The notes below the pieces were generated by a model. That model was not told the DNA's origin, ran no database searches, and saw only the letters and a list, made by a program, of their open reading frames with translations. Below, piece by piece: positions 1 to 6,826 of a DNA stretch of 19,959 bases. This stretch comes from SLAN01 sp046545955. GTDB lineage: Bacteria > Spirochaetota > Spirochaetia > DSM-27196 > SKKC01. Position 1 is the stretch's first letter, and each line of letters starts with the position of its first letter. The stretch lies in contig JBKGYS010000031.1 in assembly GCA_046545955.1 (NCBI GenBank), positions 1 to 19,959 on the forward strand. The letters run 5' to 3'. The position numbers and the translations under genes were made by a program.

Positions 1-667
1 GTAGGTCGTCGAAGTACACGTAATAGTTGCCGTATGTCTGCATCATATCGGGGCGAATCATCAAGCCACGGAAACGGAGTCCGGTACGGTCGGAGACACG
101 CGGGTCCTGCTGCTCGATATCCGGCGGTATGGCCACGGTCATTTTCCGCCAGCCCGAGAAGTTCATTTCGCCGACGCGAATCTCCTTGAGATCACCGCGA
201 ATATCCTCGACGAGGAGGTAGAGCTCGTGGTTGGCGTTTCGGCCGACTACCCAGACACTCATAGTCTTCACGAGGCCCGGAACGGCGATCGGTCGTGTGG
301 GTTCGATCGTTATCCTCGAAGCTCCTCGCCGATAAAAGTCCGCCCGCGCGCCGAGCACGTAGCTGTCGCCCATATCTCCGAAGCCTACATTCTCTTCGGC
401 CTCGATCGGTTCCTTATCATCGGGGCTACCTTCGAATCGACGGAACTCGGTGAGTCCGTAGTCGCTCGACATGGAGACATTAAACAGGCTCGACTCTTCG
501 AATTTAGTTACCGAAATCTCCTGAAGCCGCTGCTGCGCAACATCCTGGCCGAGTCCTTCGGGGTCAATATCTTCTCCGAACTGGGCGAATCCGGTCGCGA
601 CCGGAACAACTGCAATCGCTGAAACGAGTACGGTGGTTTTGAATGCGCTCGCTATACTATTGATCAT
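1..667 (-). CDS. flaA: Flagellar filament outer-layer (sheath) protein FlaA, 3' end cut by window edge
   Basis: FlaA proteins coat the FlaB core of spirochaete periplasmic flagella after Sec export. The visible 222 residues start MINSIASAFKTTVLVSAIAV and have a signal peptide ending near ATGFAQ. A FlaA-type beta-rich domain follows, with segments such as GLVKTMSVWVVGRN, ELYLLVEDIRGDLKEIRVG, FSGWRKMTVAIP and YYVYFDDL, which line up with matching segments of the gene upstream. The ATG lies inside the last codons of that gene (11-nt overlap). A GAGGAG ribosome site sits about 8 nt before it, which suggests translational coupling. The gene runs off the left edge with no stop, so its C-terminus is not seen. 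The family call is from memory of FlaA sequences. Which FlaA paralogue it is cannot be decided. Confidence 0.85.
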   Translation of the reverse strand, partial: MINSIASAFKTTVLVSAIAVVPVATGFAQFGEDIDPEGLGQDVAQQRLQEISVTKFEESSLFNVSMSSDYGLTEFRRFEGSPDDKEPIEAEENVGFGDMGDSYVLGARADFYRRGASRITIEPTRPIAVPGLVKTMSVWVVGRNANHELYLLVEDIRGDLKEIRVGEMNFSGWRKMTVAIPPDIEQQDPRVSDRTGLRFRGLMIRPDMMQTYGNYYVYFDDL

Positions 668-1412
668 CCGAGAACTCCTCGACTTCCGCGTCATCCCAGA
701 GTTCCTCTACCTGCTCCGGGTCCGCTAGTTCTTCGCCGTCGTAAGGTGATTCGTACAGATCGGTCAACACGCTAATATCGTCTAAATACACATAGAAGTT
801 TTCAACGGGCGTACCTGGACGAGCCCAGACGACCAGTCTGGTTAATTCCAGCTCACGGAATCGAGGTAGCGTTGGAGAGGTCTGCGGGATTCGCGAGGGT
901 ATCTGCGCGGTCAGGTTTCTCCACCCGTTATACGCGATATCGCCCATTCTGATTACATGGTCAACGCCCTGATAATCGCGAAGATGCGCGTCGACGTACA
1001 TGTTCCGGTTCGACCCCCACACCCACATATCGATGCTTTCGGCGACGCCCGGTATCGGAATACCGACCGGCTCGTCCTCGCCATCCTCGTTTTCTTCAAC
1101 CGGTACAAGCTGCAGATAATTAAAGCCGGTGCGGTTGAACGCCGCATTTACACCGAGCGACGAACGCTCGGTGTCGTTCCCCTGCTGGGTATAGAGGGCG
1201 TCAGGCCCGGCGGCAACGTAGGCGACCCTCGGGTACCCGTCCGCAATGAAGTTGCTGCCGCGCGCGGTCCACCGCACACCGTCGTCCTCACTAAAGTCTT
1301 CAATTACTTGCGTTTGTATGTTGGTCGGAGTTTGTTCCTGACCGGCCAGTGACGCGGCGAGGAGACCAAACAGCACACTCGCGCAGAGCTTCAAGAGGCG
1401 GCCGTCTCTCAT
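657..1412 (-). CDS. flaA: FlaA-family flagellar filament outer-layer protein, 251 aa
   Basis: A second FlaA paralogue, first gene of the flaA pair. Start chosen at MRDGRLLKLC because an AAGGAGGAG ribosome site lies about 7 nt upstream; the open frame continues further upstream without support. Residues 1 to about 24 are a Sec signal peptide (LLKLCASVLFGLLAASLAGQ). The mature protein has the VIEDFSEDDGVRW opening typical of FlaA, then SIDMWVWGSNRN, YVDAHLRDYQGVDHVIRMG, GWRNLTAQIP and FYVYLDDISVL, parallel to the downstream paralogue. The C-terminal tail is very acidic (EELWDDAEVEEFSDDQ). The protein should reach the periplasm by Sec and join the filament sheath. Transcription probably starts at the sigma70-type promoter at 1473-1501, in line with the known sigma70 control of flaA in spirochaetes. 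Confidence 0.85.
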   Translation of the reverse strand: MRDGRLLKLCASVLFGLLAASLAGQEQTPTNIQTQVIEDFSEDDGVRWTARGSNFIADGYPRVAYVAAGPDALYTQQGNDTERSSLGVNAAFNRTGFNYLQLVPVEENEDGEDEPVGIPIPGVAESIDMWVWGSNRNMYVDAHLRDYQGVDHVIRMGDIAYNGWRNLTAQIPSRIPQTSPTLPRFRELELTRLVVWARPGTPVENFYVYLDDISVLTDLYESPYDGEELADPEQVEELWDDAEVEEFSDDQ

Positions 1413-1472
1413 TCTTGACTCCTCCTTGGTTAGTAAAACACAGCCCATCCATGGTACTGTAACGTACATCGA

Positions 1473-1501
1473 AGTATATGTTCGGCCTATACCCTTGTCA
1501 A
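1473..1501 (-). promoter_or_regulatory. Sigma70-type promoter of the flaA pair
   Basis: On the minus strand: TTGACA (1501-1496), a 17-nt spacer, then TATACT (1478-1473). This is nearly consensus. The predicted transcript starts near 1466 and has a leader of about 54 nt to the flaA start at 1412. The -35 lies just past the stop of the lipoprotein gene (1525), so flaA can be transcribed independently of it. Confidence 0.75.
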
Positions 1502-1524
1502 ACACGGACGCACACGCCGGGAGC

Positions 1525-2481
1525 TTACCGCAGCACCGAGTCCACCGCGGCCCGCTCGCCCGGTGCGACGATACGCGCGTGTTCGAGCAGCAGCTCGAAA
1601 GGCCGCACGACCCGCATGGTCGGCGAGGATTCTCCCGGTCTCTCGCCGGTCGATGCCACGAGACGCGGAAAAAGGCCAATGAACCGCAATCCGTGCGTTT
1701 CGCTCGCGGTCATGAGAGCCTGCCTGCGCTCGCGGCTTTCCGAAACGACAACTCGCCCACCCGCGTCTGCGAACGATTCCACCCGTTCCCGCGCCTCGCT
1801 GTCCGAGGCAATATCGGCCATCGGTACAACTTCGGCAACGGCCGAGTCGGCCGGGCCGGCGCCGAGTTCCTGCTCGAGGGTCTCTTGAAGTAGGTCGATG
1901 TGTTCACCGTTATCATCCGCGAATAGCATTATCCGGCCCTCCTTCCCCTCGACGAGCCGTGCGATGCGTTCGGCCGCGCTTCGAATCGCAGCCTCTTCGT
2001 CAAAGTATACGTGTGCCGCTGTTTCGCGCGAGGTTTCCTCGGCAATTGAATCGGCGATCGGCAGGCTCTCGGCGTCACCCCCGAGAAAGATAACCGATCG
2101 CCGCGCATCGGCCGGCAAAGACTGTAGCGAATCCGCACGCAGTACCGGTATACCAATGCGGCTTCGGGGATGGTCGCGATACGCGGCTCGGATCGCCGGG
2201 CCGACGTCGTTTTCGACGACCCTCAGTTCAATGCGCGACGCTACCCCGGATACGCGGCGGGCCGTGTGTCGAAGTTCCGATTCGCCGCCGTAGGCTTCCG
2301 CGCTCGTCTCGTCGAGCACGACAATGAGCTCCGGCGTGCAGGCGCAGGCCGAGAGCGCGACGACAAGGCAGAGGACGGCCGCTCGCACCGGTCGGGACGG
2401 CGCACGGCGGCGCTCAGACGACGCCCGGCGGCGCTCAATCGAGAAGGCGGTCGCAGCGCGATCGGGCGATCGGGAAAACAT
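1525..2481 (-). CDS. Putative lipoprotein, periplasmic-binding-protein-like, 318 aa
   Basis: I do not recognise this gene. Residues 35-46 (AVLCLVVALSAC) form a lipoprotein signal with lipobox LSAC, so Cys46 would be lipidated after signal peptidase II cleavage. The n-region is unusually long and arginine-rich. A GTG at 2388 would give a compact signal peptide instead, but neither start has a strong ribosome site. The mature part alternates strands and helices (RIGIPVL, RSVIFLGGD, HVYFDEE, GRIMLFADDNGEHIDLL, GRVVVSESRE), which suggests a type 1 periplasmic-binding fold; this is inference. It follows the membrane-protein gene by 15 nt and is probably co-transcribed with it, so the two may act together at the inner membrane. 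A transporter partner is not present. Confidence 0.6.
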   Translation of the reverse strand: MFSRSPDRAATAFSIERRRASSERRRAPSRPVRAAVLCLVVALSACACTPELIVVLDETSAEAYGGESELRHTARRVSGVASRIELRVVENDVGPAIRAAYRDHPRSRIGIPVLRADSLQSLPADARRSVIFLGGDAESLPIADSIAEETSRETAAHVYFDEEAAIRSAAERIARLVEGKEGRIMLFADDNGEHIDLLQETLEQELGAGPADSAVAEVVPMADIASDSEARERVESFADAGGRVVVSESRERRQALMTASETHGLRFIGLFPRLVASTGERPGESSPTMRVVRPFELLLEHARIVAPGERAAVDSVLR

Positions 2482-2496
2482 CAGCCTAAGATACTC

Positions 2497-3147
2497 TTAC
2501 AGAAACGACCGAAAATACACCCGCTGGAGCAGGTAGGTGACTCCGACGGACGCACCGGCAAATGCAACCGTTGCAAGAACCGAATACGGGGTGTAGCGCA
2601 GCTCGTAAAGCTGCGGAGCAAACGCAGAGAGGCCGAGGAAGCCGAGCAGCGCCGCGGCCCACGCGAGGCGCATCCATACCCGGCTGCCGCGAATCGCAGT
2701 CATAAAGGAGGCCACGACCAGCACGAGCGAGACTCTCAGCGCCGGAAGGAGAAAAAGCTGATAGATCGAAGGATAGCCGATCGGATACACAGCCTCGATA
2801 ACACCGAAAATCGTGTAGAAGCCCGCGGCGAACGAAAGCCACCCGATAAAGAAATCGGTTGAGCGCTCAATAGCAAGCCATCGGCACAGGATCGCGCATC
2901 CGAGCATCATTACTATCGAAGGCCCCGCGGTATCGATGATTACCGCCCGGAGAAAGAGCTGCGCTGGGTCGTAGGAAATAACCAGCATCTGCTCTATCCA
3001 GTAGAAGAGCGCGTAGCAGACAAGTGCAAAAATACCGCCGCGGATCCCCGGTGTGACCAGCGTTTTACGGGGAAGGCCCTGCGCTCCCATGAGAGCGACA
3101 GTCAGGAGGAACGTCAGTGGGACCGCAGTCAGCAAAAATACCGCCAT
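2497..3147 (-). CDS. Polytopic membrane protein of unknown function, 216 aa
   Basis: About six hydrophobic segments can be seen, including VFLLTAVPLTFLLTVALM, GIFALVCYALFYWI, SIVMMLGCAILCRWL, FFIGWLSFAAGFYTIFGVI, VSLVLVVASFM and AAALLGFLGLSAF, with a last one near the C-terminus. I recognise no family motif. The ATG at 3147 is chosen over a TTG at 3189 because that TTG is the first triplet of a -35 element whose -10 (3165-3160) ends 12 nt before the ATG. No Shine-Dalgarno sequence precedes the ATG, as expected for a nearly leaderless message. The gene is divergent from metX and is followed after 15 nt by the lipoprotein gene, so the two probably form an operon. Confidence 0.6.
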   Translation of the reverse strand: MAVFLLTAVPLTFLLTVALMGAQGLPRKTLVTPGIRGGIFALVCYALFYWIEQMLVISYDPAQLFLRAVIIDTAGPSIVMMLGCAILCRWLAIERSTDFFIGWLSFAAGFYTIFGVIEAVYPIGYPSIYQLFLLPALRVSLVLVVASFMTAIRGSRVWMRLAWAAALLGFLGLSAFAPQLYELRYTPYSVLATVAFAGASVGVTYLLQRVYFRSFL

Positions 3148-3159
3148 AGCCGAATGCGG

Positions 3160-3189
3160 AAGGTAGCACGGCGTGTGAACCCTGATCAA
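3160..3189 (-). promoter_or_regulatory. Promoter for the membrane protein-lipoprotein pair
   Basis: On the minus strand: TTGATC (3189-3184), an 18-nt spacer and TACCTT (3165-3160). Only 12 nt separate the -10 from the ATG at 3147, so the leader would be about 6 nt. The same TACCTT and 12-nt geometry appears in the divergent metX promoter. Confidence 0.45.
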
Positions 3190-3243
3190 GTAACCGGCGA
3201 CAAAGGGGCGATTCGGAATGCCGGCTATCGGCGGCCCACGGGA

Positions 3244-3319
3244 GGCGGCCCCTGAGGTGGCTCACCAGGCAGCCCTCGGGGCGCGGCCCTTGAGGCGGCT
3301 CACCAGGCGGCGCACGGGG
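3244..3319. repeat. Two imperfect 38-bp tandem repeats between divergent genes
   Basis: Units 3244-3281 and 3282-3319 share the core GGCTCACCAGGC and differ at roughly seven positions. A truncated unit ending in CCACGGGA lies just upstream (about 3230-3243), and a short echo (GGCGCACGGGG) follows at 3320-3330. The array is very G+C-rich and lies between the divergent promoters of the membrane-protein gene and metX. It looks like a minisatellite. No protein is supported across it. Confidence 0.6.
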
Positions 3320-3337
3320 GGCGCACGGGGCGGCCCA

Positions 3338-3367
3338 TTGACAGCGGTGTGTTGCAGTGCCTACCTT
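3338..3367 (+). promoter_or_regulatory. Promoter of metX-metW
   Basis: TTGACA (3338-3343), an 18-nt spacer and TACCTT (3362-3367). The -10 ends 12 nt before the metX ATG at 3380. The message should therefore have almost no leader, which agrees with the lack of a ribosome binding site there and leaves no room for a SAM riboswitch. Confidence 0.55.
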
Positions 3368-3379
3368 TCAGCCACTCCG

Positions 3380-4546
3380 ATGTCAGAGACCGATGTCAAA
3401 GCCGGAAACTACGGGCTTGTAGAACCACAGTATGTAACGTTCGCCGCGAACCCGGATGAGCCGGGAATACTTCTCGACCGAGGCCAGGAGCTGCGGCCGT
3501 TTACGATTTGTTACGAGACGTACGGAACCCTCAACGACGATCGCTCCAACGCGATTCTCCTTCTGCACGCGTTCTCGGGTGACGCACACGCGGCCGGCTA
3601 CCACTCCTTCGACGACAAAGCGCCGGGATGGTGGGACCCTATGGTCGGTCCCGGCAAAGCGTTCGATACCGACCGCTATTTCGTTATCTGTTCGAATGTG
3701 ATCGGCGGTTGCAGCGGGTCTACGGGGCCGGGTTCGATTAATCCGGCGACCGGTGAGCGTTACGGGCTTCAGTTTCCGGTCATTACAATTCACGACATGG
3801 TCAAAGCGCAGATCCGCCTGTGCGACTACCTCGGAATCACAAAGCTTCTCGCCGTCGCGGGAGGATCGATGGGCGGAATGCAGGCGCTCAAGTGGGCCTC
3901 GGAGTATTCATCGCGTATCGGGGCGGCACTGTGCCTTGCGACGACCGCCCGACTGAGCGCCCAGGCTATTGCGTTCGACGCAGTGGGACGAAACGCGATT
4001 ATGAGCGATCCGAGATGGAATAACGGTGACTACTATGAAGGCGAACCTCCGGCGCGGGGACTCGCGATCGCCCGTATGATCGGGCACATCACCTACCTTT
4101 CCGATGAGTCGATGCGGATGAAATTCGGCCGCAGACTTCAGGAGCGCGCAGAGGCGGAGCTCGATTTTCTCGACCAGTTTGAAGTGGAAAGCTACCTCGA
4201 GCACAAAGGCGGCACGTTCGTCGACCGGTTCGACGCGAACAGCTATATTTATCTCAGTAAAGCGATCGATTATTTCGATCTGGCCGCGGCTCACGGCAGC
4301 ATCGATGACGCCTTTCGGGATTCAACGTGCAAGTTTCTCGTGCTATCGTTTACGAGCGACTGGCTGTATCCTCCCTACCACTCGAAGGAGATCGTTCGAG
4401 CGCTCATGCGACAGGGTAAAGACGTCAGCTATTCGGAGCTTTCGAGCCCTTACGGGCACGACGCGTTCCTGCTCGAAGCTGAACGACAGGCGCCGCTCGT
4501 ATCGGCGTTTCTCGAAACAATCGAGGGAGGGCCAACGGGTGGATAG
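3380..4546 (+). CDS. metX: Homoserine O-acetyltransferase MetX, 388 aa
   Basis: Transfers an acetyl group from acetyl-CoA to homoserine in cytoplasmic methionine synthesis. It is an alpha/beta hydrolase-fold enzyme. The nucleophile elbow GGSMGG is at residues 161-166 (Ser163). Asp327 in FTSDWLYPP and His360 in YGHDAF complete the triad. The early signature LLHAFSGDAHAAG and the segment SNVIGGCSGSTGPGS are typical of this family. Length matches the usual 370-390 aa. The start at MSETDVKAGNYG is chosen because the 54 in-frame codons upstream run through G+C-rich repeats and the promoter. No ribosome site is visible. The gene overlaps metW by 8 nt. Sequence alone cannot exclude succinyl-CoA specificity, but the overall family fit favours acetyl. 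Confidence 0.93.
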   Translation: MSETDVKAGNYGLVEPQYVTFAANPDEPGILLDRGQELRPFTICYETYGTLNDDRSNAILLLHAFSGDAHAAGYHSFDDKAPGWWDPMVGPGKAFDTDRYFVICSNVIGGCSGSTGPGSINPATGERYGLQFPVITIHDMVKAQIRLCDYLGITKLLAVAGGSMGGMQALKWASEYSSRIGAALCLATTARLSAQAIAFDAVGRNAIMSDPRWNNGDYYEGEPPARGLAIARMIGHITYLSDESMRMKFGRRLQERAEAELDFLDQFEVESYLEHKGGTFVDRFDANSYIYLSKAIDYFDLAAAHGSIDDAFRDSTCKFLVLSFTSDWLYPPYHSKEIVRALMRQGKDVSYSELSSPYGHDAFLLEAERQAPLVSAFLETIEGGPTGG

Positions 4547-5132
4547 TGAGCGCTTGTCTTACGACCAGATTGTTGAACTCGTGGACCCGGGAGCCAGCGT
4601 CCTCGATCTCGGCTGCGGGGACGGCAGCTTACTCGATCGTCTCGTTCGGGAACGCGGCGTGCGGGGACGCGGTGTCGAAATCGAGGAAGCCATGATCCGT
4701 GAATGCATCGCCAAAGGAATAAGCGTATTTCAGGGTAACCTCGACGAAGGCTTGCAGGACTACGACTCGCAGACGTACGATTTTGTCATTCTGAACCAGA
4801 CGATACAGGTGGTGCACGAGCCGGTTCTGCTTCTCAAGGAAATGATACGGGTCGGCCGTCGCGTTATCGTCGGGTTTCCGAACTTCGGATTCGTCGTAAA
4901 CCGCGTTCAGCTCGGCGTATTCGGGCATATGCCCAAGCACCGGTCGCTACCATACGAGTGGTACAACACGCCCAACATTCACCTTTGTACCCGCAGAGAC
5001 TTCCGAAACCTGTGCCGGGATTTCAGTATTAGAGTTCACGAGGAAATCTGCTTTTCGGGTCGTCACCGCGTGCCACCGATGCTGTCCAATCTGTTCGCGC
5101 GGTCGGTGTATTTCGTTCTCTCGGCAACTTGA
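4539..5132 (+). CDS. metW: MetW, methyltransferase-fold partner of MetX, 197 aa
   Basis: MetW has a class I SAM-methyltransferase fold and is found next to metX in many bacteria, where it supports homoserine acylation. Motif I is VLDLGCGDGSLLD (residues 21-33), followed by GVEIEEAMI, DFVILNQTIQVV and the MetW-typical PNFGFVVNRVQL and MPYEWYNTPN-like region (PYEWYNTPNIH). Start chosen at a GTG that overlaps the metX stop by 8 nt, with a GAGGG ribosome site about 8 nt upstream, so translation is probably coupled. The GTG frame continues upstream as a shadow of metX. Length is normal for MetW. Confidence 0.9.
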   Translation: MDSERLSYDQIVELVDPGASVLDLGCGDGSLLDRLVRERGVRGRGVEIEEAMIRECIAKGISVFQGNLDEGLQDYDSQTYDFVILNQTIQVVHEPVLLLKEMIRVGRRVIVGFPNFGFVVNRVQLGVFGHMPKHRSLPYEWYNTPNIHLCTRRDFRNLCRDFSIRVHEEICFSGRHRVPPMLSNLFARSVYFVLSAT

Positions 5133-5154
5133 CCCGGCGCTTCGCGCGGTTATA

Positions 5155-5184
5155 TGGACACAACGCCCGGAGGTTTGCTATAGT
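5155..5184 (+). promoter_or_regulatory. Promoter of infC
   Basis: TGGACA (5155-5160), an 18-nt spacer and TATAGT (5179-5184). The start of transcription would be near 5191, leaving a leader of about 120 nt before infC. That is long for this window and leaves room for regulation. Confidence 0.55.
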
Positions 5185-5313
5185 TTCAGTATGTATTCTC
5201 CCTGCCCTGTAGCGTCGGGGCCGGGTATTCAGGTTGGTCTGCAGGATCAGGCCGTGCGTCTCGACGCGCGGCCATACAGCACCCCCTGTCGTACATGGAC
5301 CGTAGGAGGTATA

Positions 5314-5832
5314 TTGGCGTCAAAGGATTTACGGCTAAATGAGATGATTCGCGTTCGTGAGGTTCGCCTCATCGACGATGAGGGCGAACAGCGTGGAATC
5401 ATTGCAACTCCGGAAGCTCTCGAGCTCGCTAGAGAGAGGGGACTTGATCTTGTCGAAGTGGCACCGCAGGCTCGGCCACCGGTCTGTAAAATTCTCGACT
5501 ACGGTAAATATAAGTTCGAGCAGGACAAAAAGAACCGTGACGCCAAGAAGAACCAGAAGCAGGTCAAGCTCAAGGAAATCCGAATGCAGCCCAAGATCGA
5601 AGGTCACGATCTTGAGTTCAAAACGAAGCATATACGCGAGTTTCTTGATGACGGGTACAAGGTCAAGGTTACGATCCGGTTCCGCGGACGCGAAATGGCC
5701 CACACCGAGCTTGGAAAGGATGTGCTCGACCGGATCTACGACCTCCTCGACGGACACGCGCAGCTAGATCGCGCTCCCTCAATGGAAGGACGGTTCATGT
5801 CCATGATCGTCAGTCCTAAGTCCAAGAAATAG
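5314..5832 (+). CDS. infC: Translation initiation factor IF-3, 172 aa
   Basis: IF-3 binds the 30S subunit, prevents early 50S joining and checks the start codon. The N-domain begins DLRLNEMIRVREVRLI and includes ALELARERGLDLVEVAP and PPVCKILDYGKYKFEQ. A lysine-rich linker helix (KNRDAKKNQKQVKLKEIR) leads to the C-domain (KVKVTIRFRGREMAH). The start is a TTG giving MASKDLRLNE, directly after TAGGAGGT; the spacing to TTG is only about 4 nt. The open frame reaches back to 5191 but has no family match there. Rare start codons are a known feature of infC, linked to autoregulation by IF-3 discrimination. An internal ATG at 5344 is less likely because it would remove conserved residues. Confidence 0.92.
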   Translation: MASKDLRLNEMIRVREVRLIDDEGEQRGIIATPEALELARERGLDLVEVAPQARPPVCKILDYGKYKFEQDKKNRDAKKNQKQVKLKEIRMQPKIEGHDLEFKTKHIREFLDDGYKVKVTIRFRGREMAHTELGKDVLDRIYDLLDGHAQLDRAPSMEGRFMSMIVSPKSKK

Positions 5833-5889
5833 GGCGGTATACTTCGCAGTCGAGGGCTGCCTCGGACTACAGGAAACGGGACCAACCCT

Positions 5890-5919
5890 TTGCATAAGGC
5901 GGCTGTCTCGTCGTAATAT
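5890..5919 (+). promoter_or_regulatory. Promoter of rpmI-rplT
   Basis: TTGCAT (5890-5895), an 18-nt spacer and TAATAT (5914-5919). It lies in the 221-nt gap after infC. The transcript would start near 5926 and carry about 128 nt of leader before rpmI. I saw no clear ribosomal-protein leader fold in that leader by eye. Confidence 0.5.
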
Positions 5920-6053
5920 TCCGGGCCGCGATACGGTGGAAGTCTATCTGACACCGGTCGGTGACCCCGATAGGTTTTCTAAGATACCGGTACGCTGCAC
6001 CTCGGGTAGCCGGTTAAGCAACTGAAGAACATCGTAGGATAAGGAAACATATA

Positions 6054-6251
6054 ATGCCGAAAATGAAGACACGCAGGAGCGCGGCGAAGCGCTACCGAAT
6101 TTCCGCTAACGGCAAGGTGAAATACAAGAAGCAGGGGCTGCGCCATATTCTCACAAAGAAGTCGACAAAGAGGAAACGCGGGCTTCGCAAGACAGGCGTA
6201 CTCAGTCCCGCAGAGCAGCGTCGGGCGCGTCAGCTCACCCCGTACGCGTAG
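6054..6251 (+). CDS. rpmI: 50S ribosomal protein L35, 65 aa
   Basis: A small basic protein of the large ribosomal subunit. It has the typical opening MPKMKTRRSAAKRYRISANG and the lysine- and arginine-rich centre HILTKKSTKRKRGLRKTG. The length is normal. An AAGGA ribosome site lies 8 nt before the ATG. The infC-rpmI-rplT order is conserved in bacteria, but here a 221-nt gap and a separate promoter split infC from rpmI. Confidence 0.96.
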   Translation: MPKMKTRRSAAKRYRISANGKVKYKKQGLRHILTKKSTKRKRGLRKTGVLSPAEQRRARQLTPYA

Positions 6252-6312
6252 CCGTGACCAACGCGGGCGAACGTGCGCCCGGAATAATACTCACATTCAG
6301 GAGACTTGAAAC

Positions 6313-6678
6313 ATGCCACGTGCAGTAGACGGAACACGGCGAAAAGATCGCCGAGAGAAGATCCTTCGCGAGGCGAAGGGTTATTGGGGAAGAAGGAGTA
6401 AGCTGCATCGAACCGCAAAAGATGCGGTGGCCAAGAGCGGTATGTACGCATACCGCGACCGGCGTCAGCGTAAGAGAGACTTCCGACGCCTGTGGATAGC
6501 ACGGATTTCGGCGGCTTGTCGAAACGAGGGAGTAAACTACTCCCGTTTTATGAGCGGGCTCAAGCGAGCCGACGTCGCGCTGAACCGAAAGGCGCTTTCG
6601 AACCTCGCGATTGAAGACCCGGATGCATTCCGAAGTCTTGTGGAAAAGGCTAAGGAGAATACGACGCCCACGGGATAG
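6313..6678 (+). CDS. rplT: 50S ribosomal protein L20, 121 aa
   Basis: L20 is an early assembly protein of the 50S subunit and, in several bacteria, a repressor of its own operon. The sequence begins MPRAVDGTRRKDRREKILRE and contains GYWGRRSKLHRTAKDAV, YAYRDRRQRKRDFRRLWIAR and the C-domain SRFMSGLKRADVALNRKALS. Length is normal. An AGGAG ribosome site lies about 9 nt before the ATG. It follows rpmI by 61 nt and is surely in the same transcript. A stem AGCGCG/CGCGCT with a 21-nt loop lies just past the stop (from about 6677), without a T-tract. Confidence 0.96.
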   Translation: MPRAVDGTRRKDRREKILREAKGYWGRRSKLHRTAKDAVAKSGMYAYRDRRQRKRDFRRLWIARISAACRNEGVNYSRFMSGLKRADVALNRKALSNLAIEDPDAFRSLVEKAKENTTPTG

Positions 6679-6826
6679 CGCGCATTAGCTGCCCGGTTGC
6701 TATCGCGCTCACGTGGAGTCTCGAGTAGTAGATCGGTACCACCGCAAACCTCACGCGCACGCGGCAACCGAGTTGCCTCGTGCCGGTTTGCCGGGCACCA
6801 CTTCTGGGAAACGGGGGAACAACGGC

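Noticed and set aside
2170..2862. 230-codon plus-strand frame opposite the lipoprotein and membrane-protein genes
   Set aside because: Arg/Glu-rich low-complexity antisense product without family resemblance; the minus-strand genes have signal peptide, lipobox and membrane spans.
3148..3189. TTG start for the membrane protein
   Set aside because: The TTG is better explained as the -35 element of the gene's own promoter; the hydrophobic start at ATG 3147 fits better.
3218..3379. 54-codon N-terminal extension of MetX
   Set aside because: It is translated G+C-rich repeat and promoter sequence and makes the protein longer than the family.
3240..3380. SAM riboswitch before metX
   Set aside because: The promoter is only 12 nt from the start codon, so no room remains, and no kink-turn or SAM-box motif was seen.
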